From NCBI RefSeq assembly GCF_014640555.1, contig NZ_BMHE01000010.1, positions 1 to 64,000 on the forward strand: 64,000 bases of DNA. Direction: 5' to 3'. Positions 7,463-14,989 of this stretch are shown here, one piece after another (the first letter of the stretch is position 1; each line of letters opens with the position of its first letter). The position numbers were made by a program, and so were the translations under genes. Below the pieces are notes generated by a model. It made no database searches, was not told the origin of the DNA, and was given only the letters and a program-made list of their open reading frames with translations. This DNA comes from Paenibacillus marchantiophytorum (GTDB lineage: Bacteria > Bacillota > Bacilli > Paenibacillales > NBRC-103111).

Positions 7463-8632
7463 TTACTTCTTCTTTAATTCGCGCAGCGAGTAAAACGTTC
7501 CTCTCCAATAGATGCCACCTTGTTTCCAAGTGAGCCAGACGGATCGGACAATGGTATACAGAAGCAGCGAAGCGCTGACTGGCAGCAGATAAGCTTCGTC
7601 TCCACGTTTGCTCATTAGGTGTGACATCAGCTTGCGATACAGTAAAATTTGCAGAACAACTACAACGGCATATAGGGCACCGCGCCAATCCCACAGGAAG
7701 AGAAGTCCGATCCAGGGGAAGATGAAAAAGAGGAGCTGCCCAATACAGGCAAGCAACGCAATCGTGTAGCTGTACCGAAATCCTGAGAATAGATTTTTCT
7801 CAAGGCCGACGATAGCTTCTTTCAGTGAGCGATACCATTCTACTTGCAGGACATGTTTACCAGACAAAACCTTCTGACGGAAGCCTGCTTTTTTTAGCGA
7901 AATGCCTAATTGCAGATCATCATCAGGCCTCAGCGCGATAGCTTTATGCGTGCCGATTGCCTCATAAGCCGTACGGCTGACCATGTTGAAAGCCCCGATT
8001 CCGATGCCTGGTTCACGGGAATTGTCCAGATTAGCCCGCCAAGGACGCACGAAGAGCGAGAAGGAGAACAAGAAGAAATGTACGAAGCCATTGAGCAGAG
8101 CGCCTCGTGCAAGCATATTAGGTGTTAATGTGAGGTGGTGCACATCCTGTTCCTTCATATAGGAAACGGCATCTGTAATCGTATGGGGAGCGAATAGGAT
8201 ATCGGCGTCCGTAAAGAGCAAATATTGGCCCCGTGCTTGCTGATAGCCTTGATAGAGAGCATGGTTCTTGCCCAGCCAGCCCTCTGGCAGATGCGTAATG
8301 TGGATAATTTGCAAGGGAGTTTGAACATCTTTCTTACGCTGCGACCACCTCCGCAATTCCTCAAGTCGGACGCCGGTCGCGTCCTGGGAGCGGTCATTGA
8401 CAGCGATGATCTCCAGTCGTGGATAATTCTGAGAAAGCAAATAGCGAACCGTTTCGAGGATCGTGCTTTCCTCTTCTTTGGCAGCAATAATGACGGAGAC
8501 GAGCGGAGGCTTGTCCGGGAGCTTGGTGGACCGAGCTAGGTTGTGCAGCAGATGCATCCCTTTGTGAGCATCAAGCGAGATGAATAGCCAGTAGAGGAGG
8601 GTGAGTATCGCAATAATGCCGAGGGTGGACAT
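7463..8632 (-). CDS. Membrane family 2 glycosyltransferase
   Basis: 389 residues. An N-terminal membrane helix is followed by a GT-A domain with VSVIIAAKEEE, VNDRSQD, TDADI (metal-binding DXD) and RPDDDLQLG (catalytic region), then three or four C-terminal membrane helices and a GIYWRGTFYSL motif. This is the layout of CrtQ/HpnB-like membrane glycosyltransferases. AAGGAGG before ATG 8632 supports the start. Its pairing with a secreted sugar-phosphodiesterase suggests envelope glycolipid or polysaccharide metabolism (inference). Confidence 0.85.
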   Translation of the reverse strand: MSTLGIIAILTLLYWLFISLDAHKGMHLLHNLARSTKLPDKPPLVSVIIAAKEEESTILETVRYLLSQNYPRLEIIAVNDRSQDATGVRLEELRRWSQRKKDVQTPLQIIHITHLPEGWLGKNHALYQGYQQARGQYLLFTDADILFAPHTITDAVSYMKEQDVHHLTLTPNMLARGALLNGFVHFFLFSFSLFVRPWRANLDNSREPGIGIGAFNMVSRTAYEAIGTHKAIALRPDDDLQLGISLKKAGFRQKVLSGKHVLQVEWYRSLKEAIVGLEKNLFSGFRYSYTIALLACIGQLLFFIFPWIGLLFLWDWRGALYAVVVVLQILLYRKLMSHLMSKRGDEAYLLPVSASLLLYTIVRSVWLTWKQGGIYWRGTFYSLRELKKK

Positions 8633-8728
8633 GGCCTACCTCCTTATGAAAGAATAGAAGTTGACCGCATTATAACATTCATCCGAGGTAAGGGGAAATT
8701 TTGCAGGATGCGTATGAGGGAGGCCGGA

Positions 8729-9265
8729 ATGGCGGAGAAACGGATGGAGCCGCAGGAGCACTATTGGAAAAAGATGAATGGCCAACAGCTGGCCATATAC
8801 TTGGAAACGCTCAGGATTACGTCAGGAATGAAGCCGGAAATGCTGGCTTTTGTATGCATAGGAACAGATCGATCTACGGGAGACGCTCTCGGGCCTTTGG
8901 TAGGCAGCAAATTAGCGGAGCTTGGCTATCCGCATGTGATTGGGACGCTGGAAGCACCTTGTGATGCCAGCAATATCGTGGCTCGTTTGCAGGAAATTCC
9001 GCAGGACTGTGCCGTTATAGCCATTGATGCTTGTTTGGGGCTTAAACTGTCAGTCGGGATGTATCAAGTGTCCAATCGGCCACTGGCACCCGGAAAGTCT
9101 GTAGGGAAAGTACTGCCGCAAGTGGGCGATTATACGATTGCGGCCATCGTTAACGCGGACGGTCCTAGGCAGTATAGTGTTTTGCAAACAACTTCTTTGT
9201 ACCATGTGTTACAAATGGCAGCTGAAGTAACGAAAGCAATTCAACATGCGTTTCCGCTAAGATAA
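8729..9265 (+). CDS. yyaC: Sporulation protein YyaC (Gpr-related fold)
   Basis: About 178 residues of the YyaC/DUF1256 family: FVCIGTDRSTGDALGPLVGS, then IGTLEAPCDASN, VIAIDACLGL and a C-terminal strand region with VGDYTIAAIVN. The family is spore-former specific and related in fold to the germination protease Gpr; the substrate is unknown. GGGAGG ends six nt before ATG 8729, while an upstream in-frame ATG (8708) has no good site. Confidence 0.88.
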   Translation: MAEKRMEPQEHYWKKMNGQQLAIYLETLRITSGMKPEMLAFVCIGTDRSTGDALGPLVGSKLAELGYPHVIGTLEAPCDASNIVARLQEIPQDCAVIAIDACLGLKLSVGMYQVSNRPLAPGKSVGKVLPQVGDYTIAAIVNADGPRQYSVLQTTSLYHVLQMAAEVTKAIQHAFPLR

Positions 9266-9294
9266 GCAGCTAAGACAGAACGGAGAGATGAAGG

Positions 9295-11100
9295 ATGGGA
9301 CCAGGCGGTATGGGGCGACTATCCGATAGGAATCGGCCTAAGGCGAAGTTGAAGGATGTATCGATGAAAAGGGTTTTGGGATTGTTCCGCGGGTACCGGG
9401 GGCAATTGGCTGTTATTATCGGTTTGGCGCTGCTGGCCGCAATCGTGGGCTTAATTCCGCCTTTGGTTATGAAAGAGATTATCGATCAAGCAATTCCGCA
9501 AGGGAATATGAGGATTTTGGCCGAAATGGCGCTGTTGATGGTACTATTGCCCGTTGTGAGCGGCGTTCTTGGCGTGTGGCAAAATCATTTGAATACCAAA
9601 GTTACACAAGGGGTTATTCGGGATTTGGGGCAAACGTTGTTCCATAATTTGCAGCGGCAATCGATGGCATTCTTCACGGATGCCCGCTCGGGCGAAATCG
9701 TTCAGCGAATTACCGGAGACGTGCAGGCCGTGCAAAATGTGGTGACTTCACTTGTCGTATCTTCCATTACACAGATCGTAATTGTCGCTACGACGATTGG
9801 TATTTTGTTTGCATTGGATTGGAAATTAGCGATTATTTCGGTGCTGATTCTTCCGCTGTTCATGCTGCCTGTGAAAAAAGTATCCAAGCTGCGCAAAACG
9901 CTGCGGATCGAAACGCAGAAGGTGCGCTCCGATATCACTGCGCAGTTGAGCGAGAGCTTCGGTATCTCGGGGGCTTTGTTGACGCGGATTTTTGGCAGAG
10001 AGCAGCAGCAGGAAAAAGAATTCACTACGATGAACCAGAAAGTGATGGATTTGGAGCTGCGGCTCAATCTCGTGGGCCGCTGGTTCGGGATGGCTACGAG
10101 CACTTTGGGGCCGTTAGGCACGGCCATTATTTATCTATATGGCGGTTACTCCGTCATATCCGGTCATATGACACTAGGCGCCATTATCGCATTCGCGGCT
10201 TATCTGGGCCGGTTGTATATGCCGGTAGGGACGCTGCTGAACCTCCAGGTGGAAGTGGCGACTGCGCTGGGCGTATTTCAGCGGATTTTTGAATACCAGG
10301 ACATGGTACCGGAAGTCCAGGATCGTGAGAATGCTGGGCAGCTTGTGCAGGCTGAGGGACGCGTGACCTATAAGCAGGTTTCATTTGCTTATCAGCCCGG
10401 ACAATATGCGCTCAAGGACATCACCTTCGATGCTCAGGCCGGCGAGATGGTTGCGCTTGTCGGACCGAGCGGCGCCGGGAAGTCGACGCTGATCGGCATG
10501 ATCGCGCGGCTGTATGACCCGACGGAGGGCATCGTCGAGGTGGACGGCGTCGACGTCCGCGACGTGCGGTTAGCGTCGCTGCGTTCGCAGATCGCCTACG
10601 TGACGCAGGAGTCTTTCCTCTTCCACGCGACGATTGGCGACAACCTGCGCTTCGCGCGGGAAGACGCTACGCGTGAGGAGATGGAGGCTGCGTGCCGCCA
10701 AGCCTACATCCATGACTTCATCGTGTCGCTCCCCGAAGGGTACGACACGATGGTGGGCGAGCGCGGCCACCGGCTCTCCGGCGGCGAGCGTCAGCGGATC
10801 GCGATAGCCCGCGCGATCCTCAAGCGCCCGCGCATCCTCATCCTCGATGAGGCGACGTCGCACTTGGACTCGGAATCCGAGTCCTATGTGCAGGCGGCGC
10901 TCGAGGAGTTGATGCAAGGGCGCACGACGCTCGTGATCGCGCACCGGCTCTCCACGGTGCTGGCCGCCGATCACATTCTGGTGATCGAAGCGGGCAGCGT
11001 CGTGGAGCGAGGCACGCATCGCGAGCTGCTCGCTCTGGATGGGCTGTACGCTCGACTGTACAGCACGCAGTTCGCCAAAGCCGATGAGGCTGAGGCTTAG
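9295..11100 (+). CDS. ABC transporter, fused permease/ATPase (exporter type)
   Basis: 601 residues: six-helix exporter membrane domain (about 30-320), then the nucleotide-binding domain with Walker A GPSGAGKST, Q-loop VTQES, signature LSGGERQRIAIARA, Walker B ILILDEAT and the H-loop AHRLST. It works as a dimer; the cargo (lipid, peptide or drug) cannot be told from sequence. By eye the ATPase half (after about 10430) is clearly more GC-rich than the membrane half. The last codons run into a hexamer-like repetitive tract. Confidence 0.93.
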   Translation: MGPGGMGRLSDRNRPKAKLKDVSMKRVLGLFRGYRGQLAVIIGLALLAAIVGLIPPLVMKEIIDQAIPQGNMRILAEMALLMVLLPVVSGVLGVWQNHLNTKVTQGVIRDLGQTLFHNLQRQSMAFFTDARSGEIVQRITGDVQAVQNVVTSLVVSSITQIVIVATTIGILFALDWKLAIISVLILPLFMLPVKKVSKLRKTLRIETQKVRSDITAQLSESFGISGALLTRIFGREQQQEKEFTTMNQKVMDLELRLNLVGRWFGMATSTLGPLGTAIIYLYGGYSVISGHMTLGAIIAFAAYLGRLYMPVGTLLNLQVEVATALGVFQRIFEYQDMVPEVQDRENAGQLVQAEGRVTYKQVSFAYQPGQYALKDITFDAQAGEMVALVGPSGAGKSTLIGMIARLYDPTEGIVEVDGVDVRDVRLASLRSQIAYVTQESFLFHATIGDNLRFAREDATREEMEAACRQAYIHDFIVSLPEGYDTMVGERGHRLSGGERQRIAIARAILKRPRILILDEATSHLDSESESYVQAALEELMQGRTTLVIAHRLSTVLAADHILVIEAGSVVERGTHRELLALDGLYARLYSTQFAKADEAEA

Positions 11101-11185
11101 ATTTAGGCTTAGACTCAGACTCAGGCTTAGGCTGAGCCTGAGATCGAGACCTAGGTTGAGACAGACCGAGACCGAGACCGAGGCG
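11085..11185 (+). repeat. Degenerate hexamer tract at 3' end of ABC gene
   Basis: From the last codons onward, the sequence is an array of 6-nt words such as GAGGCT, TAGGCT, CAGACT, GAGACC and CCGAGA, interrupted by substitutions. It starts inside the coding region (ADEAEA) and continues about 85 nt past the stop. Confidence 0.75.
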
Positions 11186-11297
11186 CGTCTGGAGCTAGCC
11201 ATGAAGGATTCATGAAGGATCTGAGGGATCTTCTGAAGGAACTGAAGGCAGTCTCCAGCCTAAGCTGCCTAGCTGACATGGAAACCTCCGGCTCACA

Positions 11298-11402
11298 TCC
11301 AAGCCCACCACTGCTGCTCAACTCGCCACCACCTACTCTGCGGCACCATGGCACCAACAAACTAGCTAGTTTTATACATTCATTGGAGATATCCAATGAA
11401 AT
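11298..11402 (+). repeat. ~105-bp direct duplication, copy 1
   Basis: Shares AGCCCACCACT, CTGCTCAACTCGC and CACCAACAAACTAGCTAGT in the same order with copy 2 at 11688-11790. Both copies end in the 20-bp palindrome. The gene-free stretch 11101-11830 holds only repeats and hairpins. Confidence 0.7.
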
Positions 11403-11562
11403 AGGCACTAAAGAGGCTAAAACCAACCTTTGATTGGATTAATCCAATGGTTTAGCTCAGAATCGCCCTACAAGGGCTGATTTTGAGATTTTCATTGGAG
11501 ATATCCAATGAAAGTGTATTCTACAGCAAGAATTAGTGGAATTCATTGGAGATATCCAATGA
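11380..11562. repeat. Second cluster of 20-bp palindromes
   Basis: Copies at 11380-11399, 11431-11450, 11492-11511 and 11543-11562, with a further one at 11771-11790. Three are exact TCATTGGAGATATCCAATGA; the others differ by one to three bases. Starts fall 49-61 nt apart in the main group. Confidence 0.85.
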
Positions 11563-11579
11563 GATCACAGATCATGACG

Positions 11580-11617
11580 AAGACAGCATCCCCCAGACAG
11601 GGGGATGCTGTCTTTCC
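11580..11617 (+). terminator. Strong hairpin, terminator-like
   Basis: AGACAGCATCCCCC (11581-11594) pairs perfectly with GGGGGATGCTGTCT (11600-11613), followed by TTCCTC. No gene ends nearby on the + strand except the ABC exporter 480 nt upstream. Confidence 0.6.
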
Positions 11618-11687
11618 TCTATCTAGGAAGCCGTCCGTCCCAGCTATCGGAACACCACGGTTCCGCTTGGCTGCTTCTCCAACACAT

Positions 11688-11790
11688 ATCCCAGCCCACC
11701 ACTACTGCTCAACTCGCAACCTCCACTCTGTAGCACCAAGCACCAACAAACTAGCTAGTGTTTTCTATATTCAGTGGAAATATCCAATGA
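11688..11790 (+). repeat. ~105-bp direct duplication, copy 2
   Basis: Second copy of the segment at 11298-11402, about 390 bp away, with scattered substitutions and small indels. Its terminal palindrome (11771-11790) is diverged. Confidence 0.7.
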
Positions 11791-11830
11791 ATTCACGCAG
11801 CGTCACACCAACTAAGCATGAACAACACAC

Positions 11831-11871
11831 AAAAAGGCTGCCCTACAGGTTTCAACCTTGTTGGGCAGCCT
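11831..11871 (-). terminator. Terminator of the DUF1453-like gene
   Basis: On the minus strand AGGCTGCCC pairs with GGGCAGCCT and is followed by five T. Confidence 0.85.
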
Positions 11872-11886
11872 CTAGCTCCTCTGCAT

Positions 11887-12489
11887 TTACTTCGCAATAT
11901 CCACATTTGCAGCAGGAGAGACAGTTCCTTCGTTACCATTACCATTACCGTTACCGTTACTGCTCCCACCAGCTAGCGCTGCGGGATCCAGATTGGCTTT
12001 TTCGCGGAGCAGGTAGCCGAAAAATAGGATGTAGTACGAGACAATGATGAAGAAAACGCCCGCTGTCAGCGGATCTTTGGTAAATTGCGTGGGATCAGCC
12101 GGATTCATGCTGGCCGGGTTTGCCGACAAGCTGATAAAAGCAATTCGGTATACCACGCGGCCGAGGAATAGCACCAAGACAGCAATCTCAACCCATAGGT
12201 GCGTGCGGTAGTACCAACCGTCTGCCCGATGCTCGAAGCGGGTGTGGCGAATGGCCGTGAGACCAAGCGCTGTACCTGCGGCTAGCCCAATGATATAAGC
12301 AATGAAGTGGATTGGATGCACGAAGCCAAGCAGGAAAATAAGAAGTCCCAGAATACCGAAGAGGATTACGCGAAATTTGAGTCTGCCAGGGGAAAGCTTC
12401 TGAAAACCAATGCTCCGTTTCGTTCGGCGATAAATAAAGAAGGCAATGATGACGAAGGGTATAGCATAGTGCAACCAATCTTGTTGCAT
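11887..12489 (-). CDS. Multi-pass membrane protein (DUF1453/CcdC-like, tentative)
   Basis: About 200 residues with four or five membrane helices: one at the N-terminus, a basic loop (RRTKRSIGFQKLSPGRLKFR), two helices, the WYYRTHLWVEI segment, another helix, a loop, and a last helix before a charged tail. The tail contains an NGNGNGNGN run encoded by a hexanucleotide repeat. The layout resembles DUF1453/CcdC proteins, but this is a tentative match. GGAGGT precedes ATG 12489. Confidence 0.65.
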   Translation of the reverse strand: MQQDWLHYAIPFVIIAFFIYRRTKRSIGFQKLSPGRLKFRVILFGILGLLIFLLGFVHPIHFIAYIIGLAAGTALGLTAIRHTRFEHRADGWYYRTHLWVEIAVLVLFLGRVVYRIAFISLSANPASMNPADPTQFTKDPLTAGVFFIIVSYYILFFGYLLREKANLDPAALAGGSSNGNGNGNGNEGTVSPAANVDIAK

Positions 12490-12650
12490 GGGACGACCTC
12501 CAAACGGAATTTTCTTTCCTTATTGTATCAAAATTAGGCAGCTTGTCATGAAAAATGTTATTCCGTTTACAAAAAACTGTCATACACTTAATAGTAGAGC
12601 GATAAACTTACTATTACACTCAAAATGTGCCGCAAGGAGTTGACTGACTA

Positions 12651-12947
12651 ATGGCTCTCATCACTCACGTTAATGTATGTAATGCCGACAATGAAATTTA
12701 CTGCTGTCTTCGAAATAAAATTGTGAAGCTTGATGCTCAGCAGAAGGAGCAATTTTGTCGTGGTTGTAAAATGTATGCCGGGGAGGCAGCGGGTTATGAA
12801 CGCAGCGTAACCTGTGTCTGGGAAGATCTGCGCGTGGTCAGTAACCCCCATGTGGCGGTAGACCCCGTCGAGGAATTCATGCATAATCAGATTCGTGAAG
12901 TGCCGCCCGAGGGTCAGGCCTTATTTCTATATACAACGGAATGGTAA
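12651..12947 (+). CDS. Small Cys-containing conserved hypothetical protein
   Basis: 98 residues without signal peptide or membrane helix. It has cysteines at NVCNAD, YCCLRNK and FCRGCKMYAG; the CRGC pair suggests metal binding. The family is not recognised. Its last codons overlap the start of the HAD gene (ATG 12941 is inside it), so translation is probably coupled. Confidence 0.7.
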   Translation: MALITHVNVCNADNEIYCCLRNKIVKLDAQQKEQFCRGCKMYAGEAAGYERSVTCVWEDLRVVSNPHVAVDPVEEFMHNQIREVPPEGQALFLYTTEW

Positions 12948-13576
12948 AACACATCCTGTTTGATTTTGACGGGACATTGGTGGATTCGCGGGCGCTTCTC
13001 GTTAAACTATACAATGAGATGGCTGCACAACATCAATTTCGAATGATTCGTGATCAGGATCTGGCGCTTCTGCGATCGCTTTCGATCTCTGAGCGGGTAA
13101 CTCGACTTGGTGTTCCAGTTCTCCAAATTCCCAAATTAGTTATCGCCGGCAAGCAGCTTTATCAGGATCATATTCGCACTCTTCATGTGGTGCCAGGCAT
13201 GAAAGACGTGGTGGCGAAACTGTCCGCCCAAGGCATCCGCAGTTCCATTCTCTCCTCCAATTCGGAAAGCAATATTCGTACTCTGCTCAAAAGCAATCGA
13301 ATGGAAAGCTCGTTCAAAGAAATCATTTCGGCGAAGCATCTGTTCGGGAAACACCATTCCATTCGCAAAGTTATGAAACAGTGGGGGACTTCCCCTTCAC
13401 GGATGATTTATGTCGGTGACGAGCTCAGGGATATCGAAGCTTGCCAAAAACTAGGCGTACCTATTGTCGCTGTGACATGGGGATACGATTCTCCACGCTT
13501 ACTGCTAAGCGGCAAACCAGATTATGTCGTAAATTCACCAGGTGAATTGTTGAAAACGCTGCTGACTTTAGTCTGA
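12941..13576 (+). CDS. HAD superfamily phosphatase
   Basis: 211 residues with the HAD motifs in order: I, FDFDGTLVDS (nucleophile Asp); II, SSNS; III, Lys in the KHHSIRK region; IV, VGDELRDIEA. The helical cap lies between I and II, giving a PGP/Gph-like phosphatase; the substrate cannot be deduced. It overlaps the preceding gene by seven nt and ends at a terminator. Confidence 0.87.
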   Translation: MVKHILFDFDGTLVDSRALLVKLYNEMAAQHQFRMIRDQDLALLRSLSISERVTRLGVPVLQIPKLVIAGKQLYQDHIRTLHVVPGMKDVVAKLSAQGIRSSILSSNSESNIRTLLKSNRMESSFKEIISAKHLFGKHHSIRKVMKQWGTSPSRMIYVGDELRDIEACQKLGVPIVAVTWGYDSPRLLLSGKPDYVVNSPGELLKTLLTLV

Positions 13577-13604
13577 TCCCGAGTTCAGAAGGTCGCAACA
13601 GGCT

Positions 13605-13633
13605 GCCGCAGACAAGGTCTGAGGTGGTTTTTT
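13605..13633 (+). terminator. Terminator after HAD gene
   Basis: GCCGCAGAC pairs with GTCTGAGGT (one mismatch), loop AAG, then six T. Confidence 0.7.
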
Positions 13634-13691
13634 GCGTTCCCTTTTAGTAAAATAGAACAAGTAGGTACTAGTAGGGAAGAGGAGGCGTTCC

Positions 13692-14162
13692 ATGTTATTT
13701 TATCTTATTATCGTTGCAGTGGCGGCGATAGATCAGATTTCGAAGTATAAAATTCGCTCTATTCTGAGCGTTGGCGAATCGATGCCATTTTATAAAGACT
13801 TCATTTCGTTTACGTATTATCAAAATACGGGGGCAGCAGGCAGTACCCTGCAAGGATGGGCCCGATATTTGGGCATACTTGCGATTATTATCGTGGCTGT
13901 TATTTTCTACTATTGGAAAAAGGGGCGCATTCAAGGCGTGCTTAAACAAGCAGGGGCTGCTTTGTTGGTTGGCGGCGCGATTGGCAATGGGATTGAACGA
14001 TTGCTATTCGGGAAAGTGACGGATTTCATCGTCTTTCGTTCAGGAAATGGCGTTATGAATTTAGCGGATTTAGCGATTAATCTGGGTGTAGTGCTGTTTG
14101 TCCTGGATATGTTTGTGAGTTATCGGCATAAACTTGTGCGAAATCATAAAGCTATTGAATAA
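13692..14162 (+). CDS. lspA: Signal peptidase II (prolipoprotein signal peptidase)
   Basis: 156 residues, four membrane helices. LspA cleaves the signal peptide of lipid-modified prolipoproteins at the membrane. Motifs: DQISKY at the N-terminus, YYQNTGAA, GGAIGNGIERLLFGKVTDFI, and MNLADLAINLGV. The two catalytic aspartates are in VTDFI and NLADLAIN. It stands alone, not beside the usual rluD or ileS neighbours, so it may be an extra copy (inference). Confidence 0.93.
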   Translation: MLFYLIIVAVAAIDQISKYKIRSILSVGESMPFYKDFISFTYYQNTGAAGSTLQGWARYLGILAIIIVAVIFYYWKKGRIQGVLKQAGAALLVGGAIGNGIERLLFGKVTDFIVFRSGNGVMNLADLAINLGVVLFVLDMFVSYRHKLVRNHKAIE

Positions 14163-14266
14163 TCATGAGTCTAATACACTATGACTCTAGATCAAAAGTA
14201 CTATTTGTGATATCCTTCTAGTAGACGGTTTTTGACCGAGTTGACGTTGAACTGGGGGATAATGAG

Positions 14267-14611
14267 ATGAGGCCGGATAGACAAGCATTGATTGATGATT
14301 TTTTTGCAATGGTGCGCAAATTAAATCGGACGGGTTCTGATATTATGCATGTGAGGGAGTTTTTCTGGCGTTCATCAGAAATTCGTGCTTTTATCCCGCC
14401 AACGGTAGAATTCATGACTGTCCTCAGAACCTATAATGCAGTTGTGTTTCATGAATTCCGCAAATCACTTGTGCCTAATACAAGTATGCATATACTAGCG
14501 AGTTGCCATATGGAAGCTGGAGAAGCACTGATTAGTTTGGGAATTACGAGTTTGGAAGAGCTGCAGCTAGCGGTAAAAGGAAGAATTATTGCTGTCGCGC
14601 AAGAAGGATAG
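14267..14611 (+). CDS. Small helical protein of unknown function
   Basis: 114 residues, soluble, mostly helical. It begins MRPDRQALIDDFFAMVRKL and contains VREFFWRSSEIRAFIPP and MEAGEALISLGITSLEELQ. No cysteine cluster, signal peptide or known motif. It sits between its own upstream gap and a strong terminator, so it is probably monocistronic. Confidence 0.65.
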   Translation: MRPDRQALIDDFFAMVRKLNRTGSDIMHVREFFWRSSEIRAFIPPTVEFMTVLRTYNAVVFHEFRKSLVPNTSMHILASCHMEAGEALISLGITSLEELQLAVKGRIIAVAQEG

Positions 14612-14636
14612 CGGGAGTTATTGCCGTATAAAAATA

Positions 14637-14678
14637 GAAACCCTCCAAAGCCATGTGAAATGGAATTGGAGGGTTTTT
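14637..14678 (+). terminator. Terminator
   Basis: AAACCCTCCAA pairs with TTGGAGGGTTT, followed by a T run; it closes the gene ending at 14611. Confidence 0.9.
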
Positions 14679-14681
14679 CTC

Positions 14682-14989
14682 AAAATATAAGGGTTTATAT
14701 GTTTTGGAGTGAGCGCGGAGTTACTCCAGCCGCCCTGTGCGAACAGAGGGAGGGAACTACATTCCGCTATTCTAGCCAAAAGTATCCATATCGCAGGGGT
14801 GAGGGAACTACAGTCCGCTATTTTGCTGTTTCAAGGCAAATTCAGCGTTTTTCGTGGAAATAAGACCCTGTAGTTCCGCTAATACCCCAGCATCCCTGCT
14901 ATTTGCCTATATAGCGTCCTCTAGTTCCCTTAACAGGTTTTGTCGCTACTAAGAGGCTGATCTCTCAGGGCGGCGAAGCCGTTTTTTTT
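14682..14989 (+). repeat. Dispersed ~300-bp element, copy 1 (GGAACTA family)
   Basis: Similar over most of its length to copies at 29369-29669 and 51600-51894, and partly to 42463-42640. It carries four copies of a ~20-nt motif: direct at 14751 and 14801, inverted at 14861 and 14911. The right end is the conserved AGGGCGGCGAAGCCGTTT with a mini-hairpin and T run, and touches the topB stop codon. Confidence 0.85.

Noticed and set aside
10570..11202. Long antisense frame opposite the ABC exporter ATPase domain
   Set aside because: A by-product of GC-rich codons; its start of Ser/Leu repeats is the hexamer tract.
11508..12047. 179-codon frame in the repeat-rich gap
   Set aside because: Encodes palindromes, the duplication and a terminator, then the reverse of the DUF1453-like gene.
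14682..14989. Complete insertion sequence or MITE with terminal inverted repeats
   Set aside because: The ends are not inverted copies of each other and no target duplication is visible by eye; the inverted motifs are internal.
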